Below, piece by piece: positions 1 through 6,808 of a DNA stretch of 10,049 nt. The notes beneath the pieces were generated by a model. That model had not been told where the DNA came from. It made no database searches and saw nothing but the letters and a program-made list of their open reading frames with translations. The stretch's first letter is position 1; the number at the start of each line of letters is the position of its first letter. Origin of the DNA: JAWXVD01 sp044425705 (GTDB taxonomy: Bacteria > Bacillota > Clostridia > Lachnospirales > Lachnospiraceae); NCBI GenBank assembly GCA_044425705.1, contig JAWXVD010000124.1, positions 1 through 10,049 on the forward strand, in the 5' to 3' direction. Made by a program: the position numbers and the translations under genes.

Positions 1-308
1 TTAACAATACATGATATAAGCAAAAACCGCTACTATTTTTTTGGAAAAATTTTAAATTCTAAGAAAATGTGGCAAAATCAGTACTTTGCACTAGCCGTCG
101 CGCTAGCGACTTGGTACAATTAGTAATAAAAAGTAATAGTTTAGAGATAATATAAAGAAATATATAAGGGATAAGATATAATAAATATTAAAAAAAGTAG
201 CAAAGTACAAACGATTAATTGATATTAACAATTGCTAAACAATTAATGGAAAACAGTTGTAATGGTTGAATAAAAGTGATAAAATATTAAGAAATAAAAA
301 TGTGAGGT
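1..308. other. AT-rich upstream control region
   Basis: No credible gene lies here. Sequence structure seen: a GC-rich island at 91-110 containing a 5-bp stem (97-101 with 106-110) overlapping an alternative one (CTAGC at 91-95 with GCTAG at 102-106); an exact 9-base inverted pair GTACTTTGC (81-89) and GCAAAGTAC (200-208); and an 8-base inverted pair ATTAATTG (214-221) and CAATTAAT (240-247) lying just upstream of the promoter. The last could be an operator, but that is inference from position only. Confidence 0.5.
257..285 (+). promoter_or_regulatory. Sigma-A-type promoter with extended -10
   Basis: TTGTAA at 257-262 is separated by 17 bases from TAAAAT at 280-285. The -10 is preceded by TGA (277-279), giving an extended -10 (TGnTAAAAT). 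The predicted start of transcription is about 292, leaving a short leader before the ATG at 315. It probably drives the 140-residue protein and the HD-PRTase gene together. Confidence 0.55.
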
Positions 309-314
309 GTGCTT

Positions 315-737
315 ATGGAAGCGTATATAAAGTCATTTTTGAAAAAATTTATTGCATCTTTATATTTATCAGGAGTAAAGACAATTCCTTTTTCAGGTGA
401 TGAATTTCAATGCGGAATAGATTATATGCAACAAGACTTAAAGAATGATTTGGAAGGACCGATTTATGATATGCTTTCTGATATTTTTGTTAAGTCTCCA
501 GTTCAGGAAACATATAACAAAATTCGAGATTTATTAATGTCATTAAATGGAGATACTATTAGTTTCGTTGGTGTTGATAATCCATATTGGACAAAGGCAT
601 CAATTAAGATGAATGATTATTATGCTCGTAAGTTGCTTGATGATAAAACAGAGTGTGATATTGATTCAAACATAATATATAGAGCTACAGAAAAATTTTG
701 TGAGGCTGCAGGGGTAACGGTTTGGGATCAGTTTTAG
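315..737 (+). CDS. Hypothetical 140-residue protein, partner of the HD-PRTase protein
   Basis: I do not recognise the family. I chose ATG 315 rather than the in-frame GTG at 309, because GTG 309 overlaps the Shine-Dalgarno GAGGTG (304-309), which stands five bases before the ATG. The protein is soluble: no signal peptide, no transmembrane segment, acidic and mixed alpha/beta in character. A helical N-terminus (KSFLKKFIASLYL) is followed by aromatic-rich patches (NPYWTKASIKMNDYYARKL near 93-111) and the C-terminal VTVWDQF. The last 16 bases overlap the next gene in another frame, so the two are almost certainly cotranscribed and translationally coupled. By position it may be a regulatory, immunity or accessory subunit for the HD-PRTase enzyme. 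That role is inference from context only. Confidence 0.75.
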   Translation: MEAYIKSFLKKFIASLYLSGVKTIPFSGDEFQCGIDYMQQDLKNDLEGPIYDMLSDIFVKSPVQETYNKIRDLLMSLNGDTISFVGVDNPYWTKASIKMNDYYARKLLDDKTECDIDSNIIYRATEKFCEAAGVTVWDQF

Positions 738-3484
738 AAATACTAAAAAGCGATGAACTTAAAATAATAAGAGTGCAAATTGATAGTTTTTGTGAAGAAA
801 TAATGAAAGAATATTTAGAGGAATGTCAAGGATTATGCCAAAGACATTCCCTTTCTTCAATTAACACAAAGAATTTCTACGATTCAGTTTGGGGGACTAT
901 AGAAATTAACGAGGGAGAAATCCTTATTTTAGATAGCCCTATATTACAAAGGTTGCGTCACATAAAACAGTTGGGTTTAGCTAATTTACTTTATGCAAGC
1001 GCGGATCATTCTAGATTTTCACATACATTAGGAGTAGTTCAGACGGCAGAAATAATGCAAAAACAGATAGAGAAAGAATTAGATAAAAAAGGAGTAAATT
1101 CAGGCAAAGATGTTAATCAAATCATACGATTGGCTGCAATTTTTCATGATTGTGGTCATATGTTTTGTAGCCATGCTTCAGAGCGCTTTTTCCTAAAAAA
1201 CACGAAATTTTCACTTTATAAAGATGTAGAGAAGATACAGAGATATATAAATAGTAGAATATCGATTAAACCTTCTCTATCAGAAATTATTTCCGCATTT
1301 ATTATTCAATCACCATCAGTTATTCAGTTATTAAAGGTTGTAGAAAAAGGACTTGCTGAAGTTGACTTACAGGCGGAAAATATAGATTGTATTATCGAGA
1401 AAATTTGTTGTTTTATATGGGGATATCCTTATTCAGAAAAGCTTTTACCTTATGCTCAAATTATAAGCGGACAGATAGATGCGGATAAGCTGGATTACTT
1501 GAAAAGGGATTCTCATTCTACTGGAGTACCAGCGGCTGTTGATATGTCTAGAGTATTTCAAAAACTTCGTGTAGTACAATCAAATATGGATTTTAAAATG
1601 AAAAGTACTGCTGAAGAAGATGTTGAAACGAGATATACCATTGCTATTGCTCCAGCAGCAATTAACACGATTGATCAATTGATTATTTCGAGATACATGA
1701 TGTTTGAAAATGTATATTTTCATCAAAAAACACTTACAGCTGAGACGTCGTTGAGGTATGCATTGGAATTATTATGTATGTCGACAAAAAAATTATTTGA
1801 CAATTTTAGAAATATTTTAATGTTACAAGATAATGATGTTGTTAGCGTTGATTTTGATCCTACAATTAAAAATGCAGTACCAGAATTTGAAGTGGTGAAT
1901 CAAGAAATATACGATCATGCATGCCAAATATTAAGCAATCTTGCAAAAAGAAAGTTATTTAAGAGAAGTGTTGCTTTTACGTGCGAAAATCTTATTGATG
2001 TGGGATATAAAGGGTTAGAATTCTATTCTAAAATTTTTAAAGATAAATCACTGGAAAGCCAAGATAAATTTATCAAATCAGTTGAAAGTAAAGTAGAACA
2101 ATGTAAATTACAATTAATAAATACAAATTTTTATACACATAAAAAAACAGATGTACTTTTGATTGTATCTCCTGATGTTTCCAACATAAATATTAATAGT
2201 AACTTAGCAATAGCGGAAAAAAATAATAAAAATAGAGATATGGAGTTCGAAGCAGATAGTTGGTTAAAGAGTAGATCTTCTAGGAAACCTCAAAATTACT
2301 TAGTAACATATGGAGAGGATAGATATATTGTTTATATAGCTGTTGAATATATTTTATTAGTTGAGTATGGTTTGTTAATTGCAGATTCTATCATTTATGA
2401 TGAAAAAGATAGAATATATATTGATAAGATAAAAAATGAATTAGAACGTAAAGGATTTTATAGCAAGGCATTTGCTATTGCTCCAAATCGTGAAATTGAT
2501 ATATATAATCGTGAAATTGAAAGACTCGTAAACAAAAATTGGAAATTTTATGAACTTATTTCCGCTGATAATGGCTTTTCAAGTAATATGGATATAGCCT
2601 ATTTGACAACATATATAAAGCAATTCTATCAATTTAAAGATGGGATTGGACAATATTCTTCATTTGTAAAGGGTTGTATTGAGATGTTAAACGATGTGAA
2701 AGTAATTTCTAAGCAGGAAATTTTTAAAGCATTGAAGTCAAATTTTGATGAAATTTCAAAAAAAGAAAATATAAGTTTTGAAAGATTAAAAATATGTAAT
2801 ATAGGAAATGTTCAGGATGGAAGTGCACAGATTGCATATCAGGTTAATAGTATAAATGAAGCATTTAAAGCAAAAAATAGTGTTATATCGCTACAGGAGG
2901 CTTTGCGGTTTTCACAGGATGGACAAGTAATTGTATTTGTTGAAGATGCGTTTTGTTCTGGAAGACAAATTATTTCTATATTTGAGACATATATGGGTGT
3001 TAATATTGGAGAGCGACAAACACAAGAAGAACATGTTAAAGAGCTTTCAGATGATGATAAAAAAAATCTAAAAAACTCAAAATTATATTTTTCATTTATA
3101 ATGTATAATAAAGAAAATGAAAAATTTTTTAAAGAAAAATTGAAGAAAATTGGCATAACAAAAGTTGAAATTATTGCTAATAAAGAATTCCCAAGCAAAT
3201 ATTTTGAAAGAAATACTTTGGATGAAAATAGCCAAATTTTGAAGAAATATTTTGAAAAAGTAGGAAGATTGTTAATTGAGAAAAAAGCAACCAATGATAA
3301 GGGTGATCGAAAAACAAATTGGTCAGATCAAAGAATTGCCAATAGTGTGTTGGGATATAACGATGCACAGCAAACAATTGTTTTTGCCTGGAATACACCT
3401 ACATATACATTAACACCATTGTGGATGCAGGGGGAAATTGATGGGGTGGAGTGGATACCACTTTTTCCAAGAATTGATAAATAA
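722..3484 (+). CDS. HD-domain (SAMHD1/dGTPase-like) and phosphoribosyltransferase-like (PRTase-CE) fusion protein
   Basis: A 920-residue, two-enzyme protein. Residues ~50-350 match the COG1078/SAMHD1 HD phosphohydrolases: DSPILQRLRHIKQLG (71-85), HSRFSH (96-101), FHDCGH (141-146) and IDADKLDYLKRD (252-263). These supply the metal ligands His101, His142/Asp143 and Asp255 and a nucleotide-contact-like Arg98. Family members hydrolyse dNTPs or related nucleotides. Residues ~615-920 look like a phosphoribosyltransferase fold: VIVFVEDAFCSGRQI (736-750) is the PRPP-loop-like strand and turn, and the tail carries NTPTYTLTPLW (891-901) and WIPLFPR (911-917), which I recall from PRTase-CE domains of conflict systems. 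The start is TTG 722, with AGGGG at 710-714 seven bases upstream; the next ATG (803) has no clear site. No transmembrane segment is seen. A role in phage defence by nucleotide degradation or sensing is inference. Confidence 0.85.
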   Translation: MGSVLEILKSDELKIIRVQIDSFCEEIMKEYLEECQGLCQRHSLSSINTKNFYDSVWGTIEINEGEILILDSPILQRLRHIKQLGLANLLYASADHSRFSHTLGVVQTAEIMQKQIEKELDKKGVNSGKDVNQIIRLAAIFHDCGHMFCSHASERFFLKNTKFSLYKDVEKIQRYINSRISIKPSLSEIISAFIIQSPSVIQLLKVVEKGLAEVDLQAENIDCIIEKICCFIWGYPYSEKLLPYAQIISGQIDADKLDYLKRDSHSTGVPAAVDMSRVFQKLRVVQSNMDFKMKSTAEEDVETRYTIAIAPAAINTIDQLIISRYMMFENVYFHQKTLTAETSLRYALELLCMSTKKLFDNFRNILMLQDNDVVSVDFDPTIKNAVPEFEVVNQEIYDHACQILSNLAKRKLFKRSVAFTCENLIDVGYKGLEFYSKIFKDKSLESQDKFIKSVESKVEQCKLQLINTNFYTHKKTDVLLIVSPDVSNININSNLAIAEKNNKNRDMEFEADSWLKSRSSRKPQNYLVTYGEDRYIVYIAVEYILLVEYGLLIADSIIYDEKDRIYIDKIKNELERKGFYSKAFAIAPNREIDIYNREIERLVNKNWKFYELISADNGFSSNMDIAYLTTYIKQFYQFKDGIGQYSSFVKGCIEMLNDVKVISKQEIFKALKSNFDEISKKENISFERLKICNIGNVQDGSAQIAYQVNSINEAFKAKNSVISLQEALRFSQDGQVIVFVEDAFCSGRQIISIFETYMGVNIGERQTQEEHVKELSDDDKKNLKNSKLYFSFIMYNKENEKFFKEKLKKIGITKVEIIANKEFPSKYFERNTLDENSQILKKYFEKVGRLLIEKKATNDKGDRKTNWSDQRIANSVLGYNDAQQTIVFAWNTPTYTLTPLWMQGEIDGVEWIPLFPRIDK

Positions 3485-4073
3485 CGAAATTGTTGTCAAA
3501 CACTATGATACAATAAGAAAATAAAAGCGTATGTACTTTGATTCTGTGTAAGCATCAAAGATAGCACACAGTGAAAAACGTTCCACAAGCTTTATGATTC
3601 TTGCGAAGGTTTGTTTTAATTTTAGACGGAATATCTTCTGACCATGGAAGTAATTTTGCAATGTCCACTTCTGGATTTCATAGATTAAAACAAGTAAAAA
3701 AGAAATGCCTCAAATAAGGTTTAGTATTTATATCATGATGAAATGATATTTTCGATACGCCTTTTTTTGAATCACTTACACAAAATCATATGATAGAAAC
3801 ACTTTTACGAAACCTGCTACTACGTATGTATTAAAAAATAGGTGAAAATAAATAAAAAATTTTAATCACAAACTGTATTTTACTGTATACTCTCCGAGGG
3901 TTTAGGTTTTCGCCTGACAGATAAAAATCAAACGTGGACCAGTGTGGAAATAGTCCTTCAGTACTCTATTTTAAAGGATTTTCTCTTATTCAGTATCTGT
4001 TGAATTAATATAAAAAAAGAGTTATCATTAATATACGAAATTAAGTGTATAAATTAGTTACAGTGAGGTGAAG
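3485..4073. other. Long intergenic region with IS66 scar
   Basis: About 590 bases between the HD-PRTase gene and the membrane-GAF gene. It holds the IS66 transposase remnant described separately, overlapping small stems at 3536-3571 (CTTTGAT with ATCAAAG; CTGTGT with ACACAG), and an AT-rich 7-bp hairpin ATATCAT/ATGATAT around 3729-3748. I see no convincing intrinsic terminator after the HD-PRTase gene. The stretch 3750-4040 holds nothing I can name in either direction. A weak promoter for the next gene may lie at about 4025-4053 (TATAAA at 4048), but no good -35 supports it. Confidence 0.5.
3555..3722 (-). pseudogene. IS66-family transposase (TnpC) C-terminal remnant
   Basis: Read on the - strand, one frame gives KPYLRHFFFTCFNL, a TGA stop, then NPEVDIAKLLPWSEDIPSK and a tail ending at a TGA at 3555-3557. 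The order Pro-Tyr-x-Leu, Phe-Phe, then Leu-Leu-Pro-Trp-Ser-x-x-Ile-Pro is the signature of the last ~50 residues of IS66 transposases, which typically end in a [LM]PWS motif. Everything upstream (the catalytic DDE core and the accessory tnpA/tnpB genes) is missing, and one in-frame stop interrupts the remainder. Just beyond the stop, GTAAGC at 3548-3553 matches the usual outer bases of IS66 terminal repeats, consistent with an element end here. Confidence 0.6.
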
Positions 4074-5021
4074 ATGCGGGTTGAGAAACAGATAGAGAAA
4101 AAAAGAATATCAATAGAGACAAGTCATGCTGATAATGCAATAGATTTCACAAAACAACATATTTTAGTAATGGAGATAGTATCACGCATTGTTTATTTAT
4201 TAGTCCCGTTAATTCTTACTATACTAAGTCTTGTGTTATCGATACCAAGTGAAAGTAGCAATCCAGTAATATTATTCTTATATAACTATTACCCATGGAT
4301 TATGTTAGTTCTCCTAGTAGCACTAGCTTTAATCTTTGAATACAATATCTTTGAATATAAAAATATTTATATTAGATTAAGTGAAGATGAGGTTCGAAAA
4401 AAAATAATAGCAGCAGAAGATGGTAAAAAGATAAAAGACTTGGAAAATGAATTAGAGCATCAGATGAGTTTATATAGTGAGTTATTCAAAGAGATAGCTA
4501 CGGATAATAATAATTTACATAATCTTTGTCAAATAATATGTACTTATTTATTAAGGCATATAGACAACAATAAAAAAGGGAGCTATTCAGTAAGTATTTA
4601 TTTAAAAAATAATGAATATCTGTGGATGCCAGCACATATATCAAAAAATTCTACTGCCATTCCTAAGTTATATAGAAAAAAGCAAGACGAAGTAAAAGTT
4701 TCAGACAGTAATATTAGTGAATACTATTTCTGCAAATGCATTTGTGGTAAAGTAAACACGGTAAATGTAATAGGTACAGCCAAAAAAATTAAATCGACAT
4801 TTTATTTTAAAAATAAGGAAGAAAAGAAAAAAACACAGCACAATCAGTATATTAATTTGTTGGTAAATATTAGTAGTACAAAAAGTTACTTGATTGAAGT
4901 TATTGCTCACAATAGTTCAACTATTACGGCTGAAAAAGAATTATTGGATTTTGCTGGAAGGTTATTATCATCGTATGCTTTGATTCTTTCAATGGTGGAC
5001 AAAGTAGCTCAAGAAAGATAA
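4074..5021 (+). CDS. Membrane-anchored coiled-coil/GAF-like sensor protein
   Basis: A 315-residue protein. I chose ATG 4074: GAGG at 4065-4068 is a well-placed ribosome site, whereas the in-frame GTG at 4068 sits inside that site. Layout: a charged cytoplasmic N-terminus (1-32), transmembrane helix 1 (~33-57), a short loop, transmembrane helix 2 (~73-89), a charged coiled coil (~101-143), and a GAF-like alpha/beta domain (~144-315). The GAF call rests on predicted strands around YSVSIYL and INLLVNI/SYLIEVIA, followed by a final helix with LDFAGRLLSSYALILSMVD, like the closing helix of GAF domains. This is fold recognition by eye. FCKCICG (219-225) has three alternating cysteines that could bind metal or sense redox state. 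No catalytic output domain is present, so it is more likely a sensor or signalling partner than an enzyme. Confidence 0.75.
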   Translation: MRVEKQIEKKRISIETSHADNAIDFTKQHILVMEIVSRIVYLLVPLILTILSLVLSIPSESSNPVILFLYNYYPWIMLVLLVALALIFEYNIFEYKNIYIRLSEDEVRKKIIAAEDGKKIKDLENELEHQMSLYSELFKEIATDNNNLHNLCQIICTYLLRHIDNNKKGSYSVSIYLKNNEYLWMPAHISKNSTAIPKLYRKKQDEVKVSDSNISEYYFCKCICGKVNTVNVIGTAKKIKSTFYFKNKEEKKKTQHNQYINLLVNISSTKSYLIEVIAHNSSTITAEKELLDFAGRLLSSYALILSMVDKVAQER

Positions 5022-5071
5022 TATACTACTAAAATATAATAATCTGCATATAATAAAGTAAAGGTGACGAT

Positions 5072-5449
5072 ATGAAAAAATCAAATAAAGTATCTAGGCA
5101 AGAAGTGACGCAATATCAACAAGAAATGAATCGTCTTTTAAAAAATATTGATAAACGAATTATACAACAAGATGAAATGCGTGAAAAATTATATTTGGAA
5201 ATCTTTGAAGATATAGAAAGGCAAAAAAGAACTAAAGCGAAACGTAGTAAACGTTTGGAAGATGAAATTTTGAGAATATCTAGTAATTGTAATTCTGTAG
5301 TAGCATCGCAATTACTTTCGCCTAGTACCGCTACTATCGGAAAAAGTACGATATGTAGTCTCTTAAAAAAAGAAGCACCTCTACTAAATAAATCTAGTAT
5401 TACAAGGGGTTGCATTGATGACTTTGCAATAAAAAAACGTAAGAAATAA
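5072..5449 (+). CDS. Chimeric ORF: coiled-coil N-terminus fused to a broken ISL3 transposase fragment
   Basis: A 125-residue frame with a good ribosome site (AAGGTG, 5061-5066) and ATG 5072, only 50 bases after the membrane-GAF gene. Residues 1 to ~52 are a highly charged, Gln/Arg/Lys-rich coiled coil that I cannot assign. From ~53 on it follows ISL3 transposases: KRLEDEIL, a helix-turn-helix-like stretch (SPSTATIGKSTICSLLKK) and CIDDFAIKKRKK, matching the family's G-[IV]-D-D-F-A-x-[RK]-K motif. The TAA stop falls where ISL3 proteins have the Tyr of the following Y-G-T motif; the next codons still read Gly-Thr. The frame is therefore a truncated transposase, either fused to or fortuitously continued from a host coiled-coil gene. 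Whether the product is made is unknown. Confidence 0.55.
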   Translation: MKKSNKVSRQEVTQYQQEMNRLLKNIDKRIIQQDEMREKLYLEIFEDIERQKRTKAKRSKRLEDEILRISSNCNSVVASQLLSPSTATIGKSTICSLLKKEAPLLNKSSITRGCIDDFAIKKRKK

Positions 5450-5677
5450 GGAACAACTAGTTCATGAACTTTCTCATTGGATAGAAAAAGTAAGAAAGCT
5501 AAAAATCAAAAACTACTAAGTTTTATTAATGGATTAGAAAGAGATATAGACGCAATAAAGAATGCAATCATATATTCTTATAGTAATGGTCTGGCAGAAG
5601 GTAGGGTAAATAAATTAAAAGTAACAAAACGAATTATGTATGGACGTTGTAGTTTTGAATTATTAAAATCAAAGTAA
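5228..5677 (+). pseudogene. ISL3-family transposase, internally deleted and with nonsense codons
   Basis: The ISL3-like reading begins within the preceding ORF and continues in the same frame after two stops: TAA at 5447-5449 and TGA at 5465-5467. Most of the catalytic core (about 200 residues in a full-length protein) is missing between GTTSS and the C-terminal segment. The remaining C-terminus, SYSNGLAEGRVNKLKVTKR followed by IMYGRCSFELL, is diagnostic: ISL3 transposases have SNGxxEGxxNxLKxxKRxMYGRxxFxLL, where the Glu is the last DDE residue. The apparent TTG start at 5477 has no ribosome site, so the 66-residue piece should not be taken as a gene. The element is dead. Confidence 0.8.
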
Positions 5678-5819
5678 CTTCGGCTTGAAAAAATGCGTAA
5701 AGTCAACTAACTGTGGAAAAACATTTGAAACACATACGGTTAAGCATAACATTTGCAGAGAATGCAGTTACACCTCGGGGTTACAAAATACACTAGTATC
5801 AATCTTCGAATTATTATAA
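5673..5819 (+). pseudogene. Possible zinc-ribbon coding remnant
   Basis: Frame 3 downstream of the ISL3 scar reads KKCVKSTNCGKTFETHT, then VKHNICRECSYTSG, ending at TAA 5817-5819. Four cysteines arranged C-x5-C then C-x2-C, with CGKTFE before and ICREC after, look like a degraded zinc ribbon. There is no start codon or ribosome site, so if real it is the tail of a lost gene. A chance reading frame is possible. Confidence 0.3.
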
Positions 5820-5847
5820 TTCTCTGATAAATACTAGGTATTTTGTA
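5782..5847. repeat. Imperfect inverted repeat, long AT-rich hairpin
   Basis: TACAAAATACACTAGTA (5782-5798) and TACTAGGTATTTTGTA (5832-5847) are inverted copies differing by one extra base. The 33 bases between them can extend the stem (ATCA with TGAT) and contain a further inner stem GAATTA/TAATTC. It lies beyond the stop of the - strand operon and could be a transcript-end structure, but no U-tract follows, so it may equally be the end of a mobile element. Confidence 0.5.
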
Positions 5848-5865
5848 TTAGGGGTGAAAATAGGC

Positions 5866-5893
5866 TAATTTAACCTATTTCTTTATTACAGAC
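5866..5893 (-). terminator. Weak terminator-like hairpin after the - strand operon
   Basis: On the - strand AAATAGG and CCTATTT form a 7-bp stem with a 9-base loop about 10-20 bases past the TAA of the 302-residue gene, followed by a short TTTT-like end. The stem is AT-rich and the U-tract is only three to four bases, so termination here would be inefficient. Confidence 0.3.
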
Positions 5894-5897
5894 TAGA

Positions 5898-6806
5898 TTA
5901 ATCCGTGAGTGGTATATAGTCCCATAAATATTCTTTTTGTAAGTCTTGAATATCTTTACGAACTTCAATTACAATACCGTCTACGTTTGCTATTTTTACC
6001 CCTTCAATATTTGAATGTGCTATTCCCGGACTGTCCATAATCTTTTTCAATTCTCCAAGTTTTGAATCTTTGCTGTTATCAGCTTTAAATTTTTGAATAA
6101 GTTGTGATACATCCGTATCAGTTTTCTCTAATAATTTTTCCAATATAGTTTTTAATGGTAATCTAGGAATTACTTTCCAGTAATTTTTATCTGTAGCTTG
6201 TAATTTTAATTCATCGGGATTCCGTACTTTACCGCCTTGCTCTGCAACAAAATTATAATAACTCGCTAATAGATTATATGCTAATTTCTTTTGATCACAG
6301 GTATCTTTTTGTGGTATCCACCAGGGTGATGGATATGTATTAAGTGCGTTCCCTAGGTCTGATAATTTTATTCCAAAACTAAACTGAGGAGAAAAACCTA
6401 CAGATGAATCATATTCAAAGTCTACTTGAACATCAAAGTTTTTATATACTTCCAACATACAATTTTTCCCGATTTCGTACTTGCCCACTACATCTTTTAT
6501 TTTGTAAAATATAAATTTACAGCTTTCTTTTATGAGCTCTTTGATTGCTTCTATTTGTTCTGGATTATCATTTGAAATAGGAGTAGTAACCAATTCGATT
6601 GTATAGGTGTCTATTTGTTCAAGGTCAACTTTAGAATCTGCTGTCAGATATACTGCCATGTCTTTATTATCTATATAATATATTTTACCAATTGTATCAT
6701 TTTCTTGTATCGTATTATTACGACTTATCCATTTTATAGCATGAAGCTCAAGCTCCATCCCTATTGTTTCGCTGCCAAATTCCTTTTTAAATTCTATTTT
6801 ACACAT
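5898..6806 (-). CDS. Hypothetical 302-residue protein, possible amidoligase/GCS-like fold
   Basis: Second gene of the - strand operon. Its ATG (6806) is two bases after the stop of the preceding gene, and its ribosome site (AAAGGA) lies inside the end of that gene, so translation is probably coupled. There is no signal peptide or transmembrane segment. What can be seen: FGSETIGMELEL (10-21) with Glu18 and Glu20; YTIELVTTP (68-76) with Glu71; SPQFSFGIKLSDL (139-151); and VDGIVIEVRKD (275-285). The spacing of G-x-E-x-E, a second Glu strand ending in Pro, and a late ExR recalls carboxylate-amine ligases of the glutamine-synthetase fold (amidoligase and glutamate-cysteine ligase-like), where these acids bind metal and ATP. 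That resemblance is by eye and weak. It may modify or serve the large protein encoded upstream. Confidence 0.7.
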   Translation of the reverse strand: MCKIEFKKEFGSETIGMELELHAIKWISRNNTIQENDTIGKIYYIDNKDMAVYLTADSKVDLEQIDTYTIELVTTPISNDNPEQIEAIKELIKESCKFIFYKIKDVVGKYEIGKNCMLEVYKNFDVQVDFEYDSSVGFSPQFSFGIKLSDLGNALNTYPSPWWIPQKDTCDQKKLAYNLLASYYNFVAEQGGKVRNPDELKLQATDKNYWKVIPRLPLKTILEKLLEKTDTDVSQLIQKFKADNSKDSKLGELKKIMDSPGIAHSNIEGVKIANVDGIVIEVRKDIQDLQKEYLWDYIPLTD

Positions 6807-6808
6807 AT

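Noticed and set aside
309..311. GTG start for the first gene (and likewise GTG 4068 and ATG 9025 for two others)
   Set aside because: Each overlaps or abuts the Shine-Dalgarno sequence; the next in-frame ATG has proper spacing.
2839..3398. Two open frames on the - strand opposite the end of the HD-PRTase gene
   Set aside because: They are antisense shadows of the strongly supported PRTase-like coding sequence; Phe/Ser/Leu-rich composition is typical of reversed Lys/Glu-rich AT-rich genes.
4701..4910. Open frame on the - strand inside the membrane-GAF gene
   Set aside because: No ribosome site and shadow-like composition.
5116..5415. 99-residue open frame on the - strand opposite the chimeric ISL3 ORF
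   Set aside because: The + strand frame carries recognisable ISL3 motifs and a ribosome site; the - strand frame has neither.
5477..5677. Stand-alone 66-residue gene starting at TTG 5477
   Set aside because: It is the in-frame C-terminus of the dead ISL3 transposase, with no ribosome site.
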